DNA of 64,000 bases, from positions 1 through 64,000 of the forward strand of contig JAFAFL010000105.1 in NCBI GenBank assembly GCA_023423535.1. The letters are read 5' to 3'. Position 1 is the stretch's first letter. Every line of letters begins with the position of its first letter. A program made the translations under genes and the position numbers. The stretch comes from Pseudomonadota bacterium (GTDB lineage Bacteria; Myxococcota; Myxococcia; Myxococcales; Myxococcaceae). Positions 43,514 to 52,120 of this stretch are shown here, piece by piece. The notes beneath the pieces are model-generated. The model ran no database searches. It saw nothing but the letters and a program-made list of their open reading frames with translations, and was not told the DNA's origin.

Positions 43514-45271
43514 CTACCGCTCCGCCAGCAGGTCCTTCAGCTCGCGCACGCGGCGGGTGATGAAGTCGCGCTCCAGCGCGCGGAAGGACTCGGGCAAGAG
43601 CTCGCGGCTGGTGCACTCCTGCACCGCCACGAGGTTCTGCAGCTCGATCTCCAGCGGATAGGACGGCGGCACGAAGTCCGCCACCACCGCGCGCACGTCC
43701 CTGTCCTCGACCTTCTCGCGGCCGTCGTTGAGCGCGCGGAACTTCGAACGCACGAGGATCGCCTCGATGTCCGCGCCGGAGACGTCCTTGTGGCCCGGCT
43801 CCATCAGCGCGGAGAACGAGGGCACCTGCGCCTCGACCTTCGTCTTCTTCTGCAGCACCCGGAACAGCTCGTCCCGCTCCGCATCGCTCTGCGGATAGAA
43901 GAGCGCGAGATGCTCCTCCGCTCGGCCCTGGCGCTTGAGGTCCACCGGCAGGAGGTCCGGGCGCGCGGTGAGGAGGAACCAGACGATCTTCCCGCGGTAC
44001 TCGGTGTTGCCCATGAACGAGGCGATGGACGCGAACACCCGGCTGCTCGTCCCCGAGTCGCCGGACTGGTTGCGGTTGCCGAGGAACGCGTCCGCCTCGT
44101 CGACGATCACCGCCACCGGCCACAGCGCCTTGAGCAGGGTGAAGATCTTCTCGAGGTTCGACTCGGTGACGCCCTGCCACTGCGAGCGGAAGTTGAGGAA
44201 CTTCACGCAGGGGATGCCGATCTCGCCGGCGAAGCAGGTGGTGAGGAAGGTCTTGCCGGTGCCGACCGGGCCGCTGATGAGGTAGCCCATGGGCAGCACC
44301 TCGATGCGGCCCTTCTTCAGCGCGTTCGCCGCGCCGCGGAGCAGCGCCTTCGCCTTGTCGTGACCGGCGACGACCTCCAGCCCGTGCGAAGGCTCGATGA
44401 ACTCGAGCAGCCCGTGGCACTCGGCCTGGATGATGTCCTTCTTCCGCTCCTTCACCAGCTCCGGCGTGATGCGCGCGCCGCCCTCCAGGGACTCGGTGAG
44501 CAGCCGGTCGAGGTTGATGCGCGAGAGGCCCGCGGTCATCTGCGCCAGCCCCTGCAGCGGCACGTCCGAGTGCGACTGCAGCTTGCGGCCCTCGAGCTTG
44601 AACTTGATGTAGTCGAGCCGCTCGTCCATGTCCGGCAGCGGCAGGTCGATGGCGGCGACGTACGGGTTCCGCGCGATCCGGTTGGAGACGTCCGCCACGT
44701 TCTCCGCGATGAGCACGATCGACAGATCGCCCGCGAGCATCTGCGGGTCGTGCGCCCACTTCGTCAGCGTGGCGAGCACGAAGCGGTCCTCGGCGGACAT
44801 GCTGCCCACCTCGCCCGCGGGCACCAGCGTCTCCGTGAAGTCGATCACCAGCGCGAGGCTCTTGCCGTCGGCGAGCTTCAGCCGCAGGTAGTTCTCGAGA
44901 ATCTGCAGCGCGCGCGCCGGGTCCCGCGGCATCACCTTCGCGTAGTCGGTCCCGTAGATCGCGTCGTAGCCACTGAGCGCGCGGCCGAGGTCCTGCTGCG
45001 TCTCCGGCGTGGAGGAGCGGATGCCACTCGAGCGGTCGTAGAAGACGACGTGGTCGCGCGCGCCGAAGAGCTCCTCGGAGAGGAACGCCTTCAGCGTCCC
45101 GTAGCCGCGGCTGCCGTCCGCCTGCGAGAGCGGCTGCAGGTCGCGCACCGCACCGTGGAGGAGAAAGGTGCTGACCGTCCGCGTGTAGTACCGCTGCGCC
45201 AACCGCTGCGCCCAGCCGGGGAGCCCGGCCAGCGGGTTCGCCTGCTTCTTGCGCGACTTCGGGTTGCTCAT
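43514..45271 (-). CDS. Two-module AAA+ ATPase (Ycf46-like)
   Basis: 585 residues. The first module (about 20-290) resembles an AAA fold but has no Walker A, keeping only a Walker-B-like LALVIDFTE. The second module (about 295-540) is complete: Walker A GPVGTGKT (334-341), Walker B VAVIVDEADAF and a sensor/arginine area TARPDLLPVDLKR. The arrangement resembles Ycf46-type ATPases, whose function is poorly known. No membrane helix. It begins 33 bases after the Ser/Thr kinase gene on the same strand, so the kinase may act on it or they share a transcript. Confidence 0.88.
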   Translation of the reverse strand: MSNPKSRKKQANPLAGLPGWAQRLAQRYYTRTVSTFLLHGAVRDLQPLSQADGSRGYGTLKAFLSEELFGARDHVVFYDRSSGIRSSTPETQQDLGRALSGYDAIYGTDYAKVMPRDPARALQILENYLRLKLADGKSLALVIDFTETLVPAGEVGSMSAEDRFVLATLTKWAHDPQMLAGDLSIVLIAENVADVSNRIARNPYVAAIDLPLPDMDERLDYIKFKLEGRKLQSHSDVPLQGLAQMTAGLSRINLDRLLTESLEGGARITPELVKERKKDIIQAECHGLLEFIEPSHGLEVVAGHDKAKALLRGAANALKKGRIEVLPMGYLISGPVGTGKTFLTTCFAGEIGIPCVKFLNFRSQWQGVTESNLEKIFTLLKALWPVAVIVDEADAFLGNRNQSGDSGTSSRVFASIASFMGNTEYRGKIVWFLLTARPDLLPVDLKRQGRAEEHLALFYPQSDAERDELFRVLQKKTKVEAQVPSFSALMEPGHKDVSGADIEAILVRSKFRALNDGREKVEDRDVRAVVADFVPPSYPLEIELQNLVAVQECTSRELLPESFRALERDFITRRVRELKDLLAER

Positions 45272-45304
45272 GGGCGAGCAACCTAACCGAAAGGCCCCGC
45301 CCCT

Positions 45305-47590
45305 TCAGCGCTTCTCGAACGACGGGACCACGCGCGTGATGTCGGTGCCCTTCACGACCTCCACCGACTTCACCACCGGCTCGTAGCCTTCCGCGAGGAT
45401 GAGCACCGCGGTGGGCCCCGCCTTCACCTTCTGGAAGTACGGCCAGCTCACGTTGGTGCCGAGGTCCTCGCCGTTGATCGTCAGGCGCGCCTTGCCATGA
45501 AGCTCCGCGGGGACCTCGACGTAGAGGAAGCCCTCGCCCGGGCCGCGCAGCATCACCACGCCCACGCCGCTGACCACGAGCAGCAGCGCCACCGCGACGA
45601 CCGCGAGGATCTTCGTCAGCGACTGACCTGCGCCCTTCTCTGCCAGCGCGGGCACCGGCGTGGTGGGCCGCATCGACGGGCGCTGCGGCGAGGTGAAGTC
45701 CTCCTCCTCTTCCGACTCGTCCTGGGTGCCGCTGCCTTCGTGGAGGCCGGAGGTGGTGGGCGCCTCTTCGTCCTCGGCCGGCGCGAGCACCGGCGGGCCA
45801 CCCTCACCTCGTGCATTCCTCGGGAGCGCGACGTGCGCGCGCGACGGGCGGCGAGGCTGCGGCGCGGGCGTGGGATCGGGCTCGGCCTCGAAGCGCGAAG
45901 CAGTGCCGAGGATCGTCTGCGCGATCTCACCGGACTCGGTCGCGGGGCTAAGCGTGGGCGGGGAGATGATGCCGGTGGCGCCGCCGTCCTCGAGCGGATC
46001 TCCCAGCGCGGGGCCTCGGGCGTTCTGCGGTAACGCCGCGGCGTTCGGTGCGTTGCGAACGGGACCGAGTCCACCGATCGACGCGAGCAGCGCGGCCGGC
46101 TTCATGCCCGGTTCGGTGTAGCCCTCGGCGCCCTCGTCGTCGGGCTCCTGGCCGAAGAAGCTGTTGCTCTCCACCAGCAGCGTGGCGCCGGCCTCCTCGT
46201 TCTGCTTCTGCGTGTTCACCGGCACGGTGGCGGTGAGCTTCGGCATCGCGGCCACGGTGGGCGAGCGGCGCGGCACCTGCGGCGTGGACGGCGTGACCGG
46301 CACCGGAGGCAGCGTCGGCGCCCCGAGCACGGGCGGCGAGACCGGCGCCACCGCGGGCATCTGCGTGGAGGTCATCCGCGGCGGGGGCGCGGCCGGGGCG
46401 ACGGTGGGGATCTGCGTGCTCGTCTGCCTCGGCGCGTTGACCACCGGCATGGTGCCGTGGTTCGTCCGCGGCGCCGCTGGCCCTCCCATGGGGACCGGCG
46501 CGCCGCCTCCGTTCGCTGCGGCGGAGGCGCGGTCGTTCGCGTTCGCCGACTGCGCGCCGGCGTTAGCGTAGCCCATCTCCAGCGCGGCGAGCATGCCCTC
46601 GGAGGGCTTCACGTCCGCGTACTCCTGGATGCGCAGCTTCTCGCGCTCCACCTCTTCCGCGAAGGTGGACTTCATGTACTGCATGAGGTCCTTGCGGCTG
46701 AAGATTGAGTCCGAGGTGATGAGGAAGCGCTGCAGATCGTCCGCGACCTCGTTCGCGTACTGGTAGCGCTCGTCCACGTCCTTCGCGAGCGCCTTGAGGA
46801 CGATGCGCTCCAGCGCCTCGGGGATGCGGCGGTTGTACGTGGAGGGCGGCAGCACCTCCGCCTTGCGCACCTTCTCCAGCACGCTGAAGTCCGAGTCCCC
46901 GACGAAGAGGCGCTCGCCGGTGAGCATCTCGTAGAGGCAGATGCCGATGGCGAAGACGTCGCTCCGGCGGTCGAGCGGGAGCCCGCGGATCTGCTCCGGG
47001 CTCATGTACGCGAACTTGCCCTTGAGGATTCCAGCCTGCGTCTTGTTCGCCTTGCCCGCGGCCTTGGCGATGCCGAAGTCGATGACCTTGACCTCGCCCT
47101 CGTAGGAGACGAGCACGTTCTGCGGCGAGATGTCGCGGTGGACGATGTTCATGTCCCGCCCCATCCCGTCCTTCTTGCGGTGCGCGTAGTCGAGGCCCTC
47201 GCACATCTTCGCCACGACGTAGCAGACCAGCGGAACGGGGGCGGGTTCGCCCTTCTTGCGGCAGCGATCGAAGATCGCGCGCATGTCCTTGCCAGGGATG
47301 TACTCCATGGCAATGAAGTAGTTGTTGGCGATCTGCCCGAGCTCGTAGACCTGCGCGATGTTCGCGTGGGTCAGCTGCACGGTGATCTTCGCCTCGTCGA
47401 TGAACATCGTGATGAACTCTTCGTCCTCAGCGATGTTCGGGAGGATGCGCTTGATCGCCACGAGGCGTTCGAAGCCGGCGACGCCGAAGTCCTTGCCGCG
47501 CCACACCTCGGCCATGCCGCCGATGTTGATGCGATCGAGCAGCAGGTACTTGCCGAACGGGATGGGCTGTCGCTTCGCGGGAGCAGTCAC
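45305..47590 (-). CDS. Eukaryotic-type Ser/Thr protein kinase with membrane helix and extracytoplasmic domain
   Basis: 761 residues. Kinase domain (about 14-290): Gly-loop INIGGMAEVWRG, ATP Lys47 (VAIKRIL), catalytic loop HRDISPQN with D153, DFG at 171-173, and SPEQ. A long Pro/Ala/Thr-rich linker with repeated Q-M/I-P-x-V-A-P-like units (about 365-650) leads to one membrane helix (about 660-680) and a small C-terminal PEGA-like domain with ARLTINGEDLGTNVSW. This is the common layout of myxobacterial kinases. It is divergent from the LigD-type polymerase gene. Confidence 0.95.
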   Translation of the reverse strand: MTAPAKRQPIPFGKYLLLDRINIGGMAEVWRGKDFGVAGFERLVAIKRILPNIAEDEEFITMFIDEAKITVQLTHANIAQVYELGQIANNYFIAMEYIPGKDMRAIFDRCRKKGEPAPVPLVCYVVAKMCEGLDYAHRKKDGMGRDMNIVHRDISPQNVLVSYEGEVKVIDFGIAKAAGKANKTQAGILKGKFAYMSPEQIRGLPLDRRSDVFAIGICLYEMLTGERLFVGDSDFSVLEKVRKAEVLPPSTYNRRIPEALERIVLKALAKDVDERYQYANEVADDLQRFLITSDSIFSRKDLMQYMKSTFAEEVEREKLRIQEYADVKPSEGMLAALEMGYANAGAQSANANDRASAAANGGGAPVPMGGPAAPRTNHGTMPVVNAPRQTSTQIPTVAPAAPPPRMTSTQMPAVAPVSPPVLGAPTLPPVPVTPSTPQVPRRSPTVAAMPKLTATVPVNTQKQNEEAGATLLVESNSFFGQEPDDEGAEGYTEPGMKPAALLASIGGLGPVRNAPNAAALPQNARGPALGDPLEDGGATGIISPPTLSPATESGEIAQTILGTASRFEAEPDPTPAPQPRRPSRAHVALPRNARGEGGPPVLAPAEDEEAPTTSGLHEGSGTQDESEEEEDFTSPQRPSMRPTTPVPALAEKGAGQSLTKILAVVAVALLLVVSGVGVVMLRGPGEGFLYVEVPAELHGKARLTINGEDLGTNVSWPYFQKVKAGPTAVLILAEGYEPVVKSVEVVKGTDITRVVPSFEKR

Positions 47591-47742
47591 GCAGTCACTT
47601 GAGTTGGGGCGCCAGACGCAGCAACAGCGCAGCCAAAGCCTATCGACCGCGCTCGTGATGCGTCAACGTGTGGGCAGCCCTCCAGGCAGGCGTACTCCCG
47701 CGCAATGACGGGCAAAACCACCCTCACCTACAGGGGTCCGTG

Positions 47743-49020
47743 GTGCCGAAGAAAGAAGAAGCCGAGCTCCTCCTGATCGACGGACACGAGGTGAAGATCA
47801 CCAACCCGCGGAAGCTCTACTTCCGGGCGGCGGGGATCACGAAGCTGGACGTGGTGCAGTACTTCCTCAGCGTGGCGCCCGGCGCGCTGCTGGGGATCCG
47901 GGACCGGCCGCTGGTGCTCAAGCGCTTCGTGGATGGCGCGGAGGGGCCGCCCTTCTACCAGAAGCGCGCGCCCGCCAACCTGCCGCCCTGGATGCGCACG
48001 GTGACGCTGCACTTCCCGTCGGGGCGCACCGCGGACGAGCTCGTGGTGGACGACGCGGCGGGCCTCGCGTGGGCGACGAACACGGGGAACATCGAGCTGC
48101 ATCCGCATCCGGTGCTCACCGGTGATCTCGATCACCCGAACGAGCTGCGCGTGGATCTCGATCCGGGGCCGGGCGTGGAGTGGAGCCAGGTGCGCACGGT
48201 CGCGCTGGAGGTGCGCGCGTTCCTCGAGGAGCTGGGGATGGTCGGTTGGGTGAAGACCTCCGGCTCGCGCGGGATGCACATCAACGTGCGCATCGAGCAG
48301 CGGTGGGGCTTCCAGGAGGTCCGCCGCGCGGCGCTGGCGCTGGCTCGCGCGATCGAACGGCGCGTGCCTCAGCTGGCCACGAGCAAGTGGTGGAAGGAGG
48401 AGCGGCACGGCGTCTTCATCGACTACAACCAGAACGCGAAGGACAGGACGACCGCGGCTGCGTACTCGGTGCGCCCGCTGCCGGATGCGCGGGTCTCGGC
48501 GCCGCTGGAGTGGAGCGAGGTCCCCGACGCAGACCCCGCCGACTTCACGCTCCGCACCGTGCCCGAGCGCTTCCGCACGAAGGGCGATCCGCACGCGAAG
48601 ATGAACGAGGCGGTCTGCTCGCTGGACGCGCTGCTGGAGCAATCGCTTCGCGACGAAGCGGAGGGCCTCGGTGACGCGCCCTGGCCGCCGATGTACGCGA
48701 AGCAGGAGGGCGAGGCGAAGCGGGCGCCGCCGTCCAAGCGACGGGCTCCTGCGTCTGCGAAGAAGGCACCGCGCTCGAAGATGCCGCTCATCGTCATCGC
48801 CAACGCGAACGACAAGGCGACGGCGCTGGAAGGCCTGGAGCGTTGGAAGGCGCGTCACCCGGAGGCGGCGAAGCATCTCGCGGTGGACGACGTGCTCGTC
48901 GATTCGATGCGCGGCCGCGCGTACACGTGGACGCGGATCCGCGTGAACCTGAGGAACGTCCCGGACGAGCTGCGCCCGCCGCAGGAGAAGCCGGATCCCG
49001 ACGAGGAGATCACGCGCTGA
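47743..49020 (+). CDS. LigD-type polymerase/primase (non-homologous end joining)
   Basis: 425 residues. The polymerase domain (about 10-310) has the metal-binding pair D138/D140 in ELRVDLDPGPG, plus SGSRGMHINV and GDAPWPPMYAKQEG at its end, typical of the archaeo-eukaryotic primase-type domain of LigD. The last 100 residues form a basic linker and the tail YTWTRIRVNLRNVP seen in related stand-alone polymerases. It adds nucleotides or ribonucleotides at broken ends with Ku. The start is one of two adjacent GTG codons (47740 or 47743); 47743 has better spacing to AGGGG. Ends 18 bases from the ligase stop (convergent). Confidence 0.92.
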   Translation: MPKKEEAELLLIDGHEVKITNPRKLYFRAAGITKLDVVQYFLSVAPGALLGIRDRPLVLKRFVDGAEGPPFYQKRAPANLPPWMRTVTLHFPSGRTADELVVDDAAGLAWATNTGNIELHPHPVLTGDLDHPNELRVDLDPGPGVEWSQVRTVALEVRAFLEELGMVGWVKTSGSRGMHINVRIEQRWGFQEVRRAALALARAIERRVPQLATSKWWKEERHGVFIDYNQNAKDRTTAAAYSVRPLPDARVSAPLEWSEVPDADPADFTLRTVPERFRTKGDPHAKMNEAVCSLDALLEQSLRDEAEGLGDAPWPPMYAKQEGEAKRAPPSKRRAPASAKKAPRSKMPLIVIANANDKATALEGLERWKARHPEAAKHLAVDDVLVDSMRGRAYTWTRIRVNLRNVPDELRPPQEKPDPDEEITR

Positions 49021-49038
49021 GCCGCGGCACGAGAGCCG

Positions 49039-50124
49039 CTACGGCGCGTGCTTGCGCCCGAAGATCTCCTTCAGCTCGAACGGCGGCGTCGTCTCCAGCT
49101 GCGCGTAGGTGCACTGCTCGGGCGGCTTGTCCGGGCGCCACCTGCGGAACTGCGCGGTGTGCCGGAAGCGGTTGCCCTGCATGTGGTCGTAGGCGACCTC
49201 GACGACGAGCTCGGGCCGCAGCGCTTCCCAGGTCATGTCCTTCTGATTGTTCCAGCGGCTCGGCTGACCGGGCATGCGCTGTCCGGTCTCGTCCTCGTGT
49301 CCGCCCCACTCGCGCCACGGATGCGTCTCGAGCGCGTTCTCGCGATAAGGCGCGATGAAGTCGGCCAGCTCGCGTCGCTTCTTCTCGGTGAAGGACGCGG
49401 TGACGCCGACGTGCTGCAGCTCGCCCTTCTCGTTGAAGAGCCCGAGGAGCAGCGAGCCGACGAGCGTGCCCTTCCCGTTCTTGTGCCACCTGAAACCGGC
49501 GACGACGCAGTCCGCGGTGCGCTCGTGCTTCACCTTGAACATGGTCCGCTTGTTCGGCTCGTAGAGGCCGTCGATCGGCTTGGCCATCACGCCGTCGAGC
49601 CCGGCGCCTTCGAAGCGGTGGAACCAGTCGTTCGCGACCGCGCGGTCGGTGGTGGCGGGCGTCACGTGCACCGGCGGCTTCACGTGCGCGAGCAGCTTCT
49701 CCAATCGCTCGCGGCGCTGGCGCAGAGGCACGTTGCGCAGATCCTCGTCGCCCACGCAGAGCACGTCCCAGAAGACGAGCTCCGCCGGGTACTTCTCCGC
49801 GAGCATCTTCACGCGCGACGCCGCGGGGTGGATGCGCATCTGCAGCGCCTCGAAGTCGAGCGCGGTGCCCACCGGCAGCACGAGCTCTCCGTCGAGCACG
49901 CAGCGCTCGGGGAGCTGCTCGATGATCTGCGGCGGGAGCTCGGGGAAGTAGCGATTGAGCGGCTTCTCGTCGCGGCTCTGGATCATCACCTCCGCGCCGT
50001 CGCGGAAGACGAGCACGCGGAAGCCGTCCCACTTCGGCTCGAAGAGGAAGTCTCCGGTTTCGGGCAGATCGTCGATGCGCTTGGAGAGCATCGGCAGGAG
50101 CGGCGGCTGGATGGGGAGCTGCAT
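49039..50124 (-). CDS. ATP-dependent DNA ligase (LigD-type ligase domain)
   Basis: 361 residues from the ATG at 50124; upstream open frame runs through the permease gene. The adenylation motif is EPKWDGFR with Lys31, followed by LDGELV (motif III) and GVMAKPIDGLYEPNKR-type motifs, ending in the OB fold (HVGVTASFTEKKRREL; VVEVAYDH). This matches the ligase domain of LigD as a separate protein. It seals ends in non-homologous end joining. No Ku gene is in the window. Converges on the polymerase gene. Confidence 0.93.
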   Translation of the reverse strand: MQLPIQPPLLPMLSKRIDDLPETGDFLFEPKWDGFRVLVFRDGAEVMIQSRDEKPLNRYFPELPPQIIEQLPERCVLDGELVLPVGTALDFEALQMRIHPAASRVKMLAEKYPAELVFWDVLCVGDEDLRNVPLRQRRERLEKLLAHVKPPVHVTPATTDRAVANDWFHRFEGAGLDGVMAKPIDGLYEPNKRTMFKVKHERTADCVVAGFRWHKNGKGTLVGSLLLGLFNEKGELQHVGVTASFTEKKRRELADFIAPYRENALETHPWREWGGHEDETGQRMPGQPSRWNNQKDMTWEALRPELVVEVAYDHMQGNRFRHTAQFRRWRPDKPPEQCTYAQLETTPPFELKEIFGRKHAP

Positions 50125-50147
50125 GGGTGCCGCGGAGGCTAACCGCT

Positions 50148-51428
50148 TCAGCCCGCCAGCGTCCGCGCAGGATCCGTGGCGGCCGCGGCGCGTGCAGGAA
50201 CGAACGCACCGCCGAGCGCGGCGACGAGCCCGAGCACCACCCCGCCCGCGAGCAACCAGAGCGGGAAGGCGAAGAAGCTCTCCGGCTGGAACGGGAACGG
50301 AGGCAGCACGCGGCGCGAGAGGCTGTTGAGCAGCAGCGCAGCGCTGAACGCGAGCAGCGTGCCCAGTGCACCGCCGAGCGCGCCGATCACCGCGGCCTCG
50401 GTGAGCACGAGCCCCCGGATGTCGCCTCGGGTGGCGCCCACCGCGCGCATCACACCGATCTCCTTTGCGCGTGCGCGGACCTGCGCGGAGAGCGCGTGCG
50501 CGATGTTCACCGCGGCGAGCAGGCAGATGAGGATCGACAGCAGTGCCAACGCGGAGGTGGTGATCGCCACCGCGGCGCCGGCGCTCTCGGCCATGCGGCG
50601 TTCGGTGTCGTCCACCTCGAAGCCCATGCGCCGGACCTCCTCCACGATGCGCGGGACCACTGCCGGATCCGACGCGCGCAGTGCCACGCCGGTGAACGTC
50701 TCCGCGTCCTGCCCTGTCTGCCGGTTCAGCCGCTGCGCGGTCTCCAGGGGCACCGTCACGCCCGCGAGCAGCGCGCGGTCGCTCATGCCGACCAGCTGCA
50801 TGCGCAGCGGGATCGTGGGGCCAGGCGGAGACGCGCTGACGAACGAGCGGTTGAGCTCCACCGGGAAGCTGAAGCCCACGAGCATCGTCGGCGAGAGCTG
50901 CGGCAGCTTCCGGGCCGGCGCAAAGCTCTTGTTGTAGATCTCGAGCAGGCGGGTGGCGGCCACCGCGGGGATGGGCTCGCCGGGCGGAACGTCGCGGAAC
51001 GACTGCGGGTCCACCTCGTCCTTCAACAGCTCCGCGTCCACGCCCTGCGCGAGGATCTCGAGTCCCATGCGCAGCCGCTGACCGAAGAAGTCGCCGTCGT
51101 AGCGCGAGACCGCAGGCACCTTCACGTTCATGCGCCGGTACGCGTGCGTCACACCGGGCAGCGCGCGGAGGCGATCCACCGTCGGCTGATCGAGCTTGCC
51201 GCCGCCGAGCAACGCGCCGAGCGACACCTGCGGAGGAACGACCTCCACCAGAGAGGTGTCGATGGGGAAGACGCGCTCGCGCACCACCGTGCCCACGCCG
51301 AGCCCGAGCGCGACGAAGAACACGAGCGCGCCCACGCCCACTGCCACACCGAAGCCGGAGAAGAGCGCGCCCTTGCGATCGCGCTTCAGAGCCAGGCGTA
51401 CGAGCGTCCACCGTGCAGCGGGCGTCAC
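50148..51428 (-). CDS. FtsX/MacB-type ABC transporter permease
   Basis: 426 residues with the usual layout: helix (about 22-45), periplasmic domain, then three helices (about 290-410) with the FtsX signature GVMRAVGATRGDIRGLVLTEA. Ends ARAAAATDPARTLAG. With the ATPase next to it (overlap 4 bases) it forms one MacB/Lol-type transporter. The ligase gene follows 23 bases after its stop on the same strand. Confidence 0.92.
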   Translation of the reverse strand: MTPAARWTLVRLALKRDRKGALFSGFGVAVGVGALVFFVALGLGVGTVVRERVFPIDTSLVEVVPPQVSLGALLGGGKLDQPTVDRLRALPGVTHAYRRMNVKVPAVSRYDGDFFGQRLRMGLEILAQGVDAELLKDEVDPQSFRDVPPGEPIPAVAATRLLEIYNKSFAPARKLPQLSPTMLVGFSFPVELNRSFVSASPPGPTIPLRMQLVGMSDRALLAGVTVPLETAQRLNRQTGQDAETFTGVALRASDPAVVPRIVEEVRRMGFEVDDTERRMAESAGAAVAITTSALALLSILICLLAAVNIAHALSAQVRARAKEIGVMRAVGATRGDIRGLVLTEAAVIGALGGALGTLLAFSAALLLNSLSRRVLPPFPFQPESFFAFPLWLLAGGVVLGLVAALGGAFVPARAAAATDPARTLAG

Positions 51429-52120
51429 GTGCCCACCTCCGCCGCAGTGGCCGGTTGCAGCTTGCCGGCGCGCATCCGGAGCACGCGCTGCGCGGCCTGG
51501 CTCACCCGCGCTTCGTGCGTCACCGCGAGCAAGGTGAGGCCGTCCGCGTGCAGCGAACGGAAGAGCTCGATGATCTCTCCGCCCGTCGCCGCGTCGAGGT
51601 TGCCGGTGGGCTCGTCGCAGAGCAGCACCTTCGGGCGGCCGAAGAGCGCTCGGCCGATGGCGACGCGCTGGCGCTCACCACCGGAGAGCTGGGTGGGCAT
51701 CCGGTGACCCTTGCCGCGAAGGCCCACCCGCTCCAGCACCTCTTCCGCGCGCTTTTCGTCGTTCGCATCCGGCGCGCGGCCTCTGGAGAAGAACGCAGGC
51801 AGCAGCACGTTGTCCCGCGCGCGCAGGTTGGGGATGAGATGGAAGGACTGGAAGACGAAGCCCACCGTGCCGTTGCGGAAGTGCGCCAGCGCGGTGTCGT
51901 CGAGCCCCTTCAGGCGCGTGCCGCCGACCGTCGCCTCGCCCTCGAACGCAGAGTCGAGCCCGCCGAGCACGTGCAGCAGCGTGCTCTTGCCACTGCCCGA
52001 CGCGCCGACGATGGAGACGAACTCGCCGGACGCCACGTCGAGGTCCACGCCGTCGAGCACACGCACCTGCGTGCCGTCGCCGTCGATGTAGGTCCGGGTG
52101 AGACCGCGCGTGGTGATCAC
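51425..52120 (-). CDS. ABC transporter ATP-binding protein (LolD/MacB type)
   Basis: 231 residues from the GTG at 52120, which overlaps the lipoprotein stop as GTGA. Walker A GASGSGKST, signature LSGGERQRVAIGRAL, Walker B LLCDEPTGNLDA, switch His (AVTHEARVS). MacB/LolD group. It is translationally coupled on both sides, to the large lipoprotein and the permease, which suggests the lipoprotein is a periplasmic partner or client of the transporter. Confidence 0.94.
   Translation of the reverse strand: MITTRGLTRTYIDGDGTQVRVLDGVDLDVASGEFVSIVGASGSGKSTLLHVLGGLDSAFEGEATVGGTRLKGLDDTALAHFRNGTVGFVFQSFHLIPNLRARDNVLLPAFFSRGRAPDANDEKRAEEVLERVGLRGKGHRMPTQLSGGERQRVAIGRALFGRPKVLLCDEPTGNLDAATGGEIIELFRSLHADGLTLLAVTHEARVSQAAQRVLRMRAGKLQPATAAEVGT

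Noticed and set aside
49024..49039. GCGGC/GCCGC hairpin between the LigD-type genes as a bidirectional terminator
   Set aside because: Only five pairs and no T-run on either strand.
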